64,000 nucleotides of DNA from Bradyrhizobium sp. Ash2021 (GTDB lineage Bacteria > Pseudomonadota > Alphaproteobacteria > Rhizobiales > Xanthobacteraceae): assembly GCF_031202265.1 (NCBI RefSeq), contig NZ_CP100604.1, positions 5,376,501-5,440,500 on the forward strand, written 5' to 3'. The translations under genes were made by a program, and so were the position numbers. Every line of letters begins with the position of its first letter. The stretch's first letter is position 1. Under the pieces are notes generated by a model. That model saw only the letters and a list, made by a program, of their open reading frames with translations. It had not been told where the DNA came from and made no database searches. Below, in pieces: positions 29,501 through 38,230 of this stretch.

Positions 29501-32500
29501 CGAATTCAGGGTGACTGCTATCGCCGTCGCCGCGGTCGCCTGCGTCGGGTAGGTCTCACTGCCATCCTGGGACGTCACGGAAACGTTCAGCGTGTCGCTC
29601 CCGATGAAATGCGTGATGGGCGTGTAGACCAGGCTCGCCAGCGCGGTGTTGACGTCGCTCGCCGTCCCCGACACCGTCAGCGATCCCAGGCCATTCACGG
29701 TCTCCGTGACGCCCGCCACGGGGCTCACCGCCAATGCCCCGTGCGCGACGGTCAGCAGTACGATTACCGTATCGTCGGCATCTTCCGCGGCCGGACCCAC
29801 GACGACGCCGCTGATGTCGATCGCGGTGTTCACGGCGGTGGTGGCCCTCGCCGGCGCGCTTGCCGTCGGCGGCTCGGCAACCGGGTTCACCGTGATCGCG
29901 GTCGAGGCGGTGGCCGCCGTCGGGTAGGTGTTGGAGCCGTCGCTCGACGTCACTGACAGATGCAGCGTGTCGGAGCCTTCGTAGTCCACGGTCGGCGTAT
30001 AGGTCAGCCCCGCCAACAGCGTGTTCACGGCCGCCGCGCTCCCCGACAGCGTCAGCGTCGCACTGTCGTCGCCGCTCACCGTCACCCCGCTCAGGCTGGC
30101 GACGCGCAGCGTCCCATGCGATACCGTCAGCGTCGCACTCACCGTGTCGTCATTGTCCTCCGCCAGCGGCCCAACGTTCACCCCGGCAACCGCCGCGCCG
30201 GCGGCGTTCTCGTTGAGCGCCAGCGTCGGCGGCGCGCTTGCCGTCGGCGACTCGGCAATCGGGTTCACCGTGATCGCGGTCGAGGCGGTGGCCACCGTCG
30301 GGAAGGTGTTGGAGCCGTCGCTCGACGTCACTGACAGATGCAGCGTGTCGGCGCCTTCGTAGTCCACGGTCGGCGTATAGGTCAGCCCCGCCAACAGCGT
30401 GTTCACGGCCGCCGCGCTCCCCGACAGCGTCAGCGTTGCACTGTCGTCGCCGCTCACCGTCACCCCGCTCAGGCTGGCGACGCGCAGCGTCCCATGCGAT
30501 ACCGTCAGCGTCGCACTCACCGTGTCGTCGTTGTCCTCCGCCAGCGGCCCAACGTTCACCCCGGCAACCGCCGCGCCGGTGGCGTTCTCGTTGAGCGCCA
30601 GCGTCGCCGGCGCGCTTGCCGTCGGCGACTCGGCAATCGGGTTCACCGTGATCGCGGTCGAGGCGGTGGCCGCCGTCGGGGAGGTGTTGGAGCCGTCGCT
30701 CGACGTCACTGACAGATGCAGCGTGTCGGAGCCTTCGTAGCCCACGGTCGGCGTATAGGTCAGCCCCGCCAGCAGCATGTTCACGGCCGCCGCGCTCCCC
30801 GACAGCGTCAGCGTCGCACTGTCGTCGCCGCTCACCGTCACCCCGCTCAGGCTGGCGACGCGCAGCGTCCCATGCGATACCGTCAGCGTCGCACTCACCG
30901 TGTCGTCATTGTCCTCCGCCAGCGGCCCGACGTTCACCCCGGCAACCGCCGCGCCGGTGGCGTTCTCGTTGAGCGCCAGCGTCGCCGGCGCGCTTGCCGT
31001 CGGCGGCTCGGCAACCGGGGCGACCGTCACGACCTCGGTTGCCGTCACCGTCGCGCTGATATTGCCTTCCGAATCGTGCTCGGTCGCCGCAATCGTCAGC
31101 GTGAAGCTTCCTTCGAATTCCGCCGGGGGCGTGATCTTCAAGCTCGACAGGTTCCAGTTGGCCACGTCGAACGAGGTGTTATCCGCGGCCGCCGTAAAGC
31201 TATGACCGGGCAAGCCGGTGCCGTCGCTCAGCGTAGCACCCACAGGGATGTCGCTCACGACAAGCGTATTGAGGCTGTTCAGGGACGCGTCGCCGTTGAC
31301 GCCCTGCAGGCTCGTGACCGTCACGCCAAGGTTCAGCGCAATCGCCGTGTCCTCATTGCCCTGCGCGGCGACCGGGTGAAGGTCGGGCGCCAGGGGGACG
31401 ACCGTCACCAGCTCGCTTGTACTCGCCGTGTTGGCATCCTGGTCGGTCGCCGTGATGGTCAGGATGAAATTGGTGTCGTTCGGCGGAGTGATCTTCAGGT
31501 TCGAGAGATTCCAGCTCTTCACGTCGATCGAGGTGTTACCGCTCGTCGCCATGAAGTTGTTCGCGCCGTCGGTGAGCACTGCTCCGACCGGGATGCCGCT
31601 CACCACTAGCGACTGCACGCTGTTGCTGTGGCCCGGCAGGCTGTTCACGGTCGCCGTGATCGTGCCCAATGCGATCGCCGTGCCCTCGATGCCGCTCTCA
31701 GCCGGCGGCAACCAGGTCACTGTCGGCAGCGTCTCGTCGACCGCGATCGCTTGCGTTGCTTCTGGCGCCGGATTGCCGGCCGAATCCGAAACGTCAGCCG
31801 TCACCGTATAGGTGCCGTCACGCAGCAATTTGGCTTCGGTCGAGGTGACGTTTATTGACCAGGTGTTATTCGCGAGCGTGGTGGTGAATGTGTCGACGAC
31901 CTGGCCGGAGCTGTCGACGATCTTGATCGTCACCGGCTGGCCACTCTCTGCGTCGGTCGTAGCGCCGGCGATAGCGAAGCCGGCGCTCGCCGCATTGGCG
32001 TTGACGACGTTGTTACTGACAATGGTGTCGATTGCGATCGTCGGCGGGGTCTCGTCCACCCTGATCGCCTGGGAGGCGTCCGCCGAAAGGCCGGCCGCAT
32101 TCGCCACGTCCGCTGTCAGCGTGTAGAAGCCGTCGGCCAGCGCCTTGGCAACCGGCGGGCTGAGGTTAATTAGCCAGGCGCTGTTGGTGACCGTGGCCGT
32201 ACCGCTGTAAACGGGGTGGTTAGAACTATCGACGATGGTGATCGTAACGACCTGCCCGTCCTCCACACCCGAGGTTGTGCCCGTGATCTCAACCCCGGCA
32301 TTCGCTCTGCTGGTATTGATGATGTTGTCTGCGGCGATGCCGATTTGTCCGGCGATGCTGGTGATCGCGAGAGTCGGGCGTACGATGATGATCTCAGGGA
32401 CAATGAAGACCGCCGATTCTAACGCAGGAAGCTGATTTTGCGGGTTGATGGTGTCGGTCTGAATAAAATTGATTGGTTGCACCGGCAGCGGATTGCCGAC

Positions 32501-33244
32501 GGGAAGACTGCTCGACCCGTTTGGTCCCCTCGCAAAGTTGGCGAGCACGTCCTGCTGGGCCTCCTGCAACTCCGCCATTCGCGCAGCACTATTTGTGACT
32601 TGATTCACGCTGATCGAGGACCCGCGCGGGCTCAGGATGATTGTCGCTCCAGGATCCTCAACAATGATGTGTCGCGGGATCGGCTCCTTGGTCACAAGCT
32701 CGAATGCGCCGTGCGCCATGTCCTTGTATGCGATGTTGTCGTCATCCAGGAATGTGACGTTCGAGTCCGCGGCCTGGACTTCCTTGATGATTGAGAAGGC
32801 CAGCGCTGCGAGCGACAGCGTGCCGACGCCACCGGTATGGGCGCGGCTGCGAATGCTTCCAACCGGCGTTTCGACGCTAAGGCAACCGGTCTTCGCCACC
32901 TGGCCGGCAATGAAGCCGAAAGTCCCTTTGGACACCGCGAACAGTGCCGAACGCGAGGTGCCGTTGGAGTCGCAGACGAATTCGTTCAGCGTCACGCGCG
33001 TGCCGCCGGACAGGTTGAACGCGGTGCCGTCGATGAAGCGAATTCCGATCCGCCCGTCGGCTGCGGTCTCGATCACGTCACCCTGGCAAACGGGATCGCC
33101 AACCATGACTTGAACGGCAATGCCGTTCGCACGCCTGAGTGTGCCGCAGCCGATCGCCGTCTGAATATGGCCGATCATCTGGGGGAGCAGGGCCACAACG
33201 GCCTCACCCTCGTCCCAGCACCCGACGCTGGACGCAACGAACAT
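26591..33244 (-). CDS. Giant RTX adhesin with an N-terminal FecR-like domain
   Basis: A 2217-aa protein without a Sec signal. Order: a FecR-like domain (about residues 45-140; DGRIGIRFIDGTAFNLSGG); Bap-type Ig-like repeats (about 300-520; VTITIVDSS, GTYTVTADVSDSAGN); cadherin-like domains; three nearly identical 126-residue repeats (about 753-1131); a segment LDWNDPDNWSGGVVPT as in autotransporter-type repeats; a VCBS-like domain (GKLADTDVDNALNTFTAV); and RTX calcium-binding nonapeptides (about 1676-1760; GGAGDDTINGTG, GSGSDTINGNNGND). A roughly 450-residue tail follows, its last part rich in His, Ser and Gly. This fits a type I-secreted biofilm or attachment adhesin, but no exporter is nearby. 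Calcium binding by the RTX block is established for the family. Start 33244 is the longest ATG with only a weak ribosome site. Confidence 0.88.
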   Translation of the reverse strand: MFVASSVGCWDEGEAVVALLPQMIGHIQTAIGCGTLRRANGIAVQVMVGDPVCQGDVIETAADGRIGIRFIDGTAFNLSGGTRVTLNEFVCDSNGTSRSALFAVSKGTFGFIAGQVAKTGCLSVETPVGSIRSRAHTGGVGTLSLAALAFSIIKEVQAADSNVTFLDDDNIAYKDMAHGAFELVTKEPIPRHIIVEDPGATIILSPRGSSISVNQVTNSAARMAELQEAQQDVLANFARGPNGSSSLPVGNPLPVQPINFIQTDTINPQNQLPALESAVFIVPEIIIVRPTLAITSIAGQIGIAADNIINTSRANAGVEITGTTSGVEDGQVVTITIVDSSNHPVYSGTATVTNSAWLINLSPPVAKALADGFYTLTADVANAAGLSADASQAIRVDETPPTIAIDTIVSNNVVNANAASAGFAIAGATTDAESGQPVTIKIVDSSGQVVDTFTTTLANNTWSINVTSTEAKLLRDGTYTVTADVSDSAGNPAPEATQAIAVDETLPTVTWLPPAESGIEGTAIALGTITATVNSLPGHSNSVQSLVVSGIPVGAVLTDGANNFMATSGNTSIDVKSWNLSNLKITPPNDTNFILTITATDQDANTASTSELVTVVPLAPDLHPVAAQGNEDTAIALNLGVTVTSLQGVNGDASLNSLNTLVVSDIPVGATLSDGTGLPGHSFTAAADNTSFDVANWNLSSLKITPPAEFEGSFTLTIAATEHDSEGNISATVTATEVVTVAPVAEPPTASAPATLALNENATGAAVAGVNVGPLAEDNDDTVSATLTVSHGTLRVASLSGVTVSGDDSATLTLSGSAAAVNMLLAGLTYTPTVGYEGSDTLHLSVTSSDGSNTSPTAATASTAITVNPIAESPTASAPATLALNENATGAAVAGVNVGPLAEDNDDTVSATLTVSHGTLRVASLSGVTVSGDDSATLTLSGSAAAVNTLLAGLTYTPTVDYEGADTLHLSVTSSDGSNTFPTVATASTAITVNPIAESPTASAPPTLALNENAAGAAVAGVNVGPLAEDNDDTVSATLTVSHGTLRVASLSGVTVSGDDSATLTLSGSAAAVNTLLAGLTYTPTVDYEGSDTLHLSVTSSDGSNTYPTAATASTAITVNPVAEPPTASAPARATTAVNTAIDISGVVVGPAAEDADDTVIVLLTVAHGALAVSPVAGVTETVNGLGSLTVSGTASDVNTALASLVYTPITHFIGSDTLNVSVTSQDGSETYPTQATAATAIAVTLNSESLIVGGPGPTLDWNDPDNWSGGVVPTLSINATINAPSNYKVIITGTPDAQAASLTIPHGAASTDIIVNGTLQLAGDLNVSDSGKLENDGKLEEEVNATFIGPITNNGTIIADPNVYLHVTGTITGVGNVWIDSGSTIEFAPGSKLAPGTTDSQIVYFEQGAGKLIIDDWGKFAGVITGTDIGTHLTSADLIDLTQLPFVGGSMSASVSYNSGTNISTITFSDGNSANNVTLHLSGNYTGTTWTFTSVNGGAGTEVRDPPTDSGTVTVDSGATVEIAAASAQTIDFAYGSKDAAIISGAATGSVIGGVANATPGTPLATGKLADTDVDNALNTFTAVSSPTASDGGYGAFTMTAAGMWTYTLDNNNSVVDATKVGDTLTDTFTVHSADGTAQAVTIAIHGASDADPNDFDNQATGTHVISDPPFLFGTPGHDSIAGGGDQGQTIYGGAGDDTINGTGKSDVLYGGSGKDTIKGNDGDDTICAGSGSDTINGNNGNDTFIGGFAANLLAGGNGNDRFVYLSATDSHAGPFNTITDFRSGSDKIDLTALGALAFAVLALTSTSTSVPAHTIAWLYDGTSNETIVYVNPTDQTLSIGSSSLLEIHLQGISTVEPSDFVIEPATAPAAVASDPVNLDLAATAVTDGAVVATTSADATSNWTANDGALLADGNGTVPTTDVGNNFFADRGWFDSIGYDRFISFGEIQTHATEDANDNAVITPASGPSIAPHSVHLAGPMANNFTFSPAPVLDNVSAMTIGDGAAVPLNGAVSNINITASNAAVDSAEQQHAGNGELIPTNAGTINAAATHGHTIDTGSSVEHHSGGPEASGNHGLAVAGSIAHSGHPQSDGGSQTVSGEADGHGVAAMHGTGEHHSEASSISDMVFGPVAGRGHGLGDSFHFNSAISASDGPGVVNLADLDLTPGSASHHENAAAHGTPMISEEAQTIDASLPGHHSTHIAAPDHAHVPHDLVV
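29853..30986 (-). repeat. Three tandem 378-bp repeats inside the adhesin gene
   Basis: The landmark GGCGCGCTTGCCGTCGGC starts at 29853, 30231, 30609 and again at 30987, exactly 378 bases apart. The three units encode near-identical 126-residue cadherin-like domains (ALNENATGAAVAGVNVGPLA). They differ at only scattered bases, indicating recent duplication or gene conversion. Confidence 0.95.
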
Positions 33245-33591
33245 TGGCTTCGCCCTCGCCTGCTCTGTAACTCAGGCCCAGCGTGGTGCCGCGGTTCTTT
33301 TGATCTTTTGGCGCGGGCACAACCCCGCGCTGGCCGCCCCAGGCAGCCCGCCGAACCGTCCAGATCCAAAAAACCCAATCAATTCAGGAAGGCGACGCGT
33401 CAAGCGCGACGTCGGCGTAAAGGGTGCCAATCGCGAGGCGCGGAACTTTCCCATGAACGCGAAAGTGTCCGGATTTGATACTTTTCCGTGCGATTACGCC
33501 AGTTTCGCGGATAAGGATGGGGTCGTCAACCTGCGATTTAGGGGTACCCAATTTGCGCCCAGGATTTTCATTCGTAGTTTGAGGCGGTCAA

Positions 33592-33621
33592 TTGCGATGG
33601 ATCTCGATTTGGCATTAGAAT
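33592..33621 (+). promoter_or_regulatory. Candidate promoter of the FecR-domain protein gene
   Basis: TTGCGA (33592-33597), an 18-bp spacer and TAGAAT (33616-33621) lie 80 bases before the ATG at 33701. The 456-base divergent gap (33245-33700) becomes AT-rich to the right. It must also hold the promoter of the giant adhesin, which I could not place. Module A/B elements were looked for here and not found. Confidence 0.3.
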
Positions 33622-33700
33622 TATATGTCTTGCGACCTTAGCCCACGGCCCAGAGAACCAGCGGCGGCCAAGCCAAAGATCTTCTCAGGAAGGGGGGATC

Positions 33701-34357
33701 ATGTGCACGCATGCGATTACCGCATTGGTGACAGGTTTCATTCTGGCGGTAGCCGGCTTTTTCCCTGTTCCGGCTCAAGCGCAACGCGATTCAGCCGAGC
33801 CGGCTGTTCAGGACCTCGCATCCAAACCGATTGGAAAAGTTGTTACCGCCACGGGTTCCGTCACGATCGAACGTGCCAATGCGGTGGTCATTCAGGCAAA
33901 TGTCGCCGGTCAAGCCGGTCAGGCGAAGGTTGGTGATCTCGTCTATCGGGGCGATGTGGTCGCGACCGGGGCCGATGGCCGGATCGGCATCAACTTTGCT
34001 GACGGCAGCTCGTTCAATCTGTCGAGCAACGCCCGCATGGCTTTGAACGAGTTCGTGTACGACCCAAACGGGAACTCCAACTCGACCTTGTTCAGTCTAA
34101 CCAAGGGCGCGTTCACGTTCGTTGCCGGCAAGATCGCGACGACTGGCGATATGAAGGTCGACACCCCCGTCGCAACCATGGGGATTCGCGGTACCACGCC
34201 CCACGTCGAAATTTCGGATGATGGGACAGTCAAATTTTCCACCCTTATTGAAGAGGGCGGGAGTAAATTTATGAAAAAGCCGGGGGCGCCTGCGACGCAG
34301 CAACCCGAACAAAAAGAGCATCACAAGTTAAATCTCAACATTTGTCGAGGGTGCTAG
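33701..34357 (+). CDS. Secreted FecR-domain protein
   Basis: A 218-aa exported protein with a signal peptide (ITALVTGFILAVAGFFPVPAQAQ). Residues about 55-165 are a FecR-like domain (GDVVATGADGRIGINFADGS, KGAFTFVAGKIATTGDMKVD). It ends with a Gln/Glu/Lys/His-rich tail and a final Cys-Arg-Gly-Cys. No anti-sigma-factor transmembrane segment is present, so it is not a classical FecR; soluble proteins of this kind are of unknown role. The domain is closely similar to the FecR-like domain of the divergently transcribed giant adhesin (same LNEFV and KGxFxFxAG positions). AGGAAGGGGGG precedes ATG 33701. It is followed by the secreted TPR gene. Confidence 0.82.
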   Translation: MCTHAITALVTGFILAVAGFFPVPAQAQRDSAEPAVQDLASKPIGKVVTATGSVTIERANAVVIQANVAGQAGQAKVGDLVYRGDVVATGADGRIGINFADGSSFNLSSNARMALNEFVYDPNGNSNSTLFSLTKGAFTFVAGKIATTGDMKVDTPVATMGIRGTTPHVEISDDGTVKFSTLIEEGGSKFMKKPGAPATQQPEQKEHHKLNLNICRGC

Positions 34358-34473
34358 GATCACCGCTTGGGCGCAAGCCGTTCTCGCTACAAGCCGCAAT
34401 CGGGGCGTGCGACGCCCACTCGCAGAAATCGATGACCGCACATTCCTTCATTCCCAAAATCGGGAAGCCTGAT

Positions 34474-35340
34474 ATGGAATTTTGCGCAAGGGGCATCATC
34501 AACGGCGTGGCGCCGATACTCATCTCGCTGTTGCTCGCCAATGCGGCGAGGGCGCAGGATCCGAAGCCGAAGCCGAAGGATAACTATCTCAGGAATATTG
34601 AGTTGTGCAACAGCTCGGATCGCACGACGCTTGATCCTCGGATTGATGGCTGCACGGCGCTCATTGGTTCCGGTCAAGGCACGACGACGGCCTTGGCGAT
34701 CGCCTATAACAATCGTGGCAATGCCTATGCCGCAAAGGGGGACTACGACCGCGCCATCCAGGATTTCGATCAATCGATCAAGCTCGATCCAGCTTACGCC
34801 AAGCCCTTCAACAACCGCGGCGTGGCTTACTTGAGGAAAGGCGAATACGACCTCGCGATAAAAGCTTTCGATGAGGCGATCAAGCTCAATCCCAACTACG
34901 GCGGAGCCTTCGCCAACCGCGCCGGCGCGTATCTGAAGAAGAAGGAATACGATCACGCGACGCATGACTATAGCGAGGCAATTCGCCTCGAGCCCAATCT
35001 GGAAGCCGTGTGGAACGGACGCTGCTGGACCCGAGCCATCCTCGGCGCGTTGCAGGCGGCGCTGGAGGACTGCAATAAGGCGCTTCAGTCGGGGCCGGGC
35101 AACGCCGAGACGTATGACTCGCGTGGACTGACCTACCTGAAGATGGGCCAGCTTGACGCGGCTATCGATGATTATAGTTCTGCGCTGCGGCTCGACCCGA
35201 AGCTGGCGAGCGCGTTGTATGGACGCGGGCTCGCCAAGCTCAAGAAGGGCGACAAAGCTGGCAGCGATACCGACATCTCGGCGGCAAAGACAATCCAGGC
35301 CAGGATCGGCGACGACTTCACGCGTTATGGCCTGCGGTAG
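34474..35340 (+). CDS. Secreted TPR-repeat protein
   Basis: A 288-aa exported protein. A signal peptide (PILISLLLANAARAQDP) is followed by about six tetratricopeptide repeats from residue 75 onward (AYNNRGNAYAAKGDYDRAIQDF, then PFNNRGVAYLRKGEYDLAIKAF and so on), implying a periplasmic protein-protein scaffold. GGGAAG lies seven bases before ATG 34474; the longer frame overlaps the FecR-domain gene without a ribosome site. It follows that gene by 116 bases on the same strand. The partner is unknown; proximity suggests a link to the FecR protein or the adhesin. Confidence 0.8.
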   Translation: MEFCARGIINGVAPILISLLLANAARAQDPKPKPKDNYLRNIELCNSSDRTTLDPRIDGCTALIGSGQGTTTALAIAYNNRGNAYAAKGDYDRAIQDFDQSIKLDPAYAKPFNNRGVAYLRKGEYDLAIKAFDEAIKLNPNYGGAFANRAGAYLKKKEYDHATHDYSEAIRLEPNLEAVWNGRCWTRAILGALQAALEDCNKALQSGPGNAETYDSRGLTYLKMGQLDAAIDDYSSALRLDPKLASALYGRGLAKLKKGDKAGSDTDISAAKTIQARIGDDFTRYGLR

Positions 35341-35452
35341 CAACTAATCAACGTAGAGCTTTGGATCACAGCCACATCGGGATCAGACCGAGGCTGCGGT
35401 GCATTTCGTTTGACGCTGGCAGTCGACCGGATTGGTCGAGATCAGCAGCAAG

Positions 35453-35608
35453 ATGACCAAGCATTCTTCTGTGCGAGGTGGCTTGCCGCGGTTGATGCGT
35501 TACTACCCCGATCTGACGATTTCAAAGTTTAAACAAGCAATGGTGTTTTCCCCCGCCGTCCTCAACCGTATGGGAGAAAGCCTCCGGAAGCTCGGGTTGC
35601 CCGACTGA
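35453..35608 (+). pseudogene. Possible C-terminal remnant of a TPR/adenylate-cyclase-like protein
   Basis: A 51-codon reading (MRYYPDLTISKF, then ESLRKLGLPD at the end) resembles the last residues of class III cyclase/TPR proteins common in Bradyrhizobium, which often end in LRKAGLP. An in-frame stop lies 14 codons upstream of the ATG, so nothing of the body of such a protein is left. The surrounding gap 35341-35934 has no other recognisable gene and is poorer in G+C than the flanks. Confidence 0.3.
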
Positions 35609-35934
35609 TCGGAGCAATCCGGCATTCGATGGAGCTATGTATGCCGCATTCGTTTTTTTCACGCGAACGTACCGGCGGGACTAGGGCAAGCTGACTTCGG
35701 CTTTTGGACCTTTATCGGAAGTCGGCCCTTGTCCGGATGCATCGGGCTGAGACTACCCATTTAGGGGCATCCTTTGACGGATGTGCCGAGGGTGTGCACT
35801 TTTGGGTGCGGTGCAGCAGCCGTCGGCTTAGTTCGTTCGTACAGATAACGCTTCTTGCATAATCGGAATGCTTCCGATCTGTTAGCGATGTCGATCGGCA
35901 TTTCGCTGTCAGCGGTGGAAGGGGGGTATATGCT

Positions 35935-36321
35935 ATGACGATCAAAACATTTTTCACAATCATTGCTGTTATCGCCCTGGTACATGGTGTCGGTTTTGTA
36001 TTAGTTCCGGAACAGGTAGCCGCCAGTTATGGAATGGCAACTTCGGCTTCAACCGTGCTTATGGCGCGATTATTCGGTGCAGCACTGTTGGGATTGGGTC
36101 TAATTTTCTGGTTCGCCCGGGACGGCTCATCGGAATCCGTGCGCGGCGTGTTTATCGCTACCATTATCGGCAACACCGTCGGGTTGATTGTAGTTGTTAT
36201 GGGCACCACAGCAGGTACGCTGAATTCAATGGGATGGGTTGCTGCTTTAATCTATCTGTTCGGAGCAGCGGGGTCCGGCTACTTCGTGATGGCGCGATCG
36301 CCTCGGCTATCATCGCGCTAA
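35935..36321 (+). CDS. Small four-helix membrane protein of unknown function
   Basis: A 128-aa integral membrane protein with four hydrophobic helices (about residues 5-25, 42-61, 70-90 and 97-117). The helix-loop pattern (VHGVGFVLVPEQVAASYGM; ARLFGAALLGLGLIFWFARD) resembles DUF4345-like or similar small membrane proteins, but I cannot assign a family securely. A strong GGGGGG ribosome site precedes ATG 35935. Base composition is clearly less G+C-rich than most of the window and codon choice is mixed, suggesting acquisition by transfer. It stands alone between a gene-poor stretch and a dispersed repeat. Confidence 0.7.
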   Translation: MTIKTFFTIIAVIALVHGVGFVLVPEQVAASYGMATSASTVLMARLFGAALLGLGLIFWFARDGSSESVRGVFIATIIGNTVGLIVVVMGTTAGTLNSMGWVAALIYLFGAAGSGYFVMARSPRLSSR

Positions 36322-36666
36322 AATTCAATATTGTTGTCCTTTTGTCGGCAAAAATTGATGGCCGTCTGATCTTCAATCATCAGGATTGAATTTGAGAGCC
36401 GCCTTCGGGCAGTTTCTTGTTGGGCAGCAATGATCGATGACCCTCTTGCGGTTTGACACATCGCGTCAATTCGCTGCGCTGCAGGATTGGGGCGCTGTCG
36501 GGGCATAGCGGAGATCGAAGCACCGCACCAATCAATCTCGATTAGTGAGTACGTGCCCTGGCTGAGACACTTCTTGACGACCAACAACAGTCACAGCTGG
36601 AGATTTGCCAATGAGGTCTCTGATCACTGTGCGCCGATCTGTCCAGGCATATCTAACTCGCCCCAG
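36322..36666. other. Gene-free stretch
   Basis: Between the small membrane protein and the 530-bp repeat nothing is recognised. An 89-codon minus-strand reading (36318-36587) has no ribosome site, no domain and unusual composition, and overlaps the preceding stop. Confidence 0.5.
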
Positions 36667-37200
36667 TGCCCGACGGGCAAATCACCCAAAATCTGTCAAG
36701 CCCGTCTTGCGAAAATATTCCTCTTGTCGCGTCGGGCAAATCAGCGCTACCAGCTCGCCCCGTCCTTTCCCGGCAAGAGGGGCGGTCGCGCGTCGTCACG
36801 AACGTGGGAGGGGATGCGGTGGACGCGGCAGCGTCGGCGCGCAGGTTTGTTCACGGGGCGAGTCTCTCGTGAGTGAACGACTGCGCGCAGGACGAACGGC
36901 GCTTTCAGCGTACGGTAAAACCGTGTGGTCCTGGCACCCGTTGCTGGTGTCAAGCTGCCGGTGGCTGATACGATCCAACCGGATCGGCCAGCCATCAAGC
37001 CGGCAGCGACGGTGACAAGACGAATTCGTCGCCGGGGAGAGCACGGCATAAGCCGTAAAACCATTGCGCGGGGAATGCCGGAGTGTTTCCGCTGAACCTG
37101 TATGCTCGTGTGCGTTTTCTTTTGTGCGCTTTGCACACGAGACCGCGGGTGCAGCGCGCACCCGGCATTCCCTGCTCCCTCTACGAGGGAGGGATTAGTG
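36667..37200 (+). repeat. About 530-bp dispersed repeat, left copy
   Basis: It begins GCCCGACGGGCAAATCA and contains CGTCACGAACGTGGGA, GGACGCGGCAGCGT, GTGGTCCTGGCACCCGTTGC and CGAATTCGTCGCCGGGGAGA. The same segments in the same order occur in inverted orientation at 52312-52834. Open frames inside it are composition artefacts. The rest of the gap to 37333 shows no gene. Confidence 0.8.
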
Positions 37201-37333
37201 CAAAACTTCGGGCGCGTCGCGCCGCGAGAACGTGAACTGATGTTTGAAATTTGAAGCACGTGTCCCGGCCTTGAGCCGGAACGACGCAGGACCAAAGAGC
37301 ATCGGGTGCATGAATCTCGAAATCCGTACCAGC

Positions 37334-38104
37334 CTAGCCCGCCCGCTGGTGCAGCTTGAGCGCTTCGCCAAAGGCCTGGAACAGCGCGCGGTTGATCGGG
37401 TTGCGTTGCGGGTCATATTCGGCATGCCATTGCACGCCGAGCGCAAAGCCCGGTGCGTCCGCGATCCGGATCGCCTCGATAGTGCCGTCCTCCGCCACGC
37501 CCTCGATCACGACACGCTTGCCGGGCTCGAGGATGCCCTGCCCGTGCAGCGAATTGACGCGGATGGTTTCACGGCCGAGCAGCTTTGCAAAGGCGCCGCC
37601 CGGCGTGAGCTTAACGTCATGCCGGTCGGCAAACACGACCGTCGGATCGGGATGGATCTCGCCGTTCTCCAGCCGCGGCATGCGGTGGTTCATGCGGCCG
37701 GGTATTTCGCGGATTTCGGGATGCAGCGAGCCGCCGAAGGCGACGTTCATTTCCTGCAAGCCACGGCAGATGCCGAACAGCGGCACGCCGCGCGCGACGC
37801 AGGCTTCCGACAGCGCCAGCGCGACGTCGTCGCGGTGGATATCGTAGGGCTCGTGCTTCTCATGCGGCTCGGTCTTGAAGCGCGTCGGGTGGACATTGGC
37901 CCGCGCTCCGGTCAGCACCACGCCGTCGACGACATCGAGCAGGGCGCCGATATCGGTGATATCAGGCGATCCCGCGAACATCAGCGGCAACGCGCCCGAC
38001 ACGTCGGCAACGGCGCGAAGGTTGCGTTCTCCGACCATCTGTGTCGCGAAGCGATTTTCGATGCGATAGGCGTTCCCGATCACACCGACCACCGGCCGTC
38101 TCAT
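37334..38104 (-). CDS. puuD: Gamma-glutamyl-gamma-aminobutyrate hydrolase-like (class I GATase, C26)
   Basis: A 256-aa cytoplasmic hydrolase of the peptidase C26 group that cleaves gamma-glutamyl amides such as those of the putrescine pathway. The nucleophile Cys is in LFGICRGLQEMNVAFGG (near residue 115), and the His and partner acid are in GVQWHAEYD near residue 230. LTGARANVHPTRF is the family oxyanion-side loop. ATG 38104 is chosen; a GTG one codon upstream is possible. No other puu genes are near, so the substrate is a family-level guess. It converges on the repeat to its left. Confidence 0.85.
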   Translation of the reverse strand: MRRPVVGVIGNAYRIENRFATQMVGERNLRAVADVSGALPLMFAGSPDITDIGALLDVVDGVVLTGARANVHPTRFKTEPHEKHEPYDIHRDDVALALSEACVARGVPLFGICRGLQEMNVAFGGSLHPEIREIPGRMNHRMPRLENGEIHPDPTVVFADRHDVKLTPGGAFAKLLGRETIRVNSLHGQGILEPGKRVVIEGVAEDGTIEAIRIADAPGFALGVQWHAEYDPQRNPINRALFQAFGEALKLHQRAG

Positions 38105-38230
38105 CACAAAAATTCCGCTGTCATGGTCTTGCGCAAGAAGGGATTTCTATCTCGGGCCACGATTCCAGCCGATCATGCCTCTCAGACAGCCCTGGAGCAA
38201 TATCCCACAGACCTACGCGGGCCTGCCTTG

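Noticed and set aside
33245-33700. c-di-GMP riboswitch in the adhesin/FecR divergent region
   Set aside because: Looked for because of the diguanylate cyclase and adhesin link; no GEMM-like core (GCAAACC and tetraloop receptor) was recognised.
34387-35343. 318-codon minus-strand frame opposite the TPR gene
   Set aside because: Shadow of a repeat-rich gene; the plus strand has a signal peptide, TPR motifs and ribosome site.
36747-37295. 182-codon minus-strand reading frame over the 530-bp repeat
   Set aside because: It lies within a dispersed repeat whose other copy (52312-52834) gives similar accidental frames; no ribosome site or domain.
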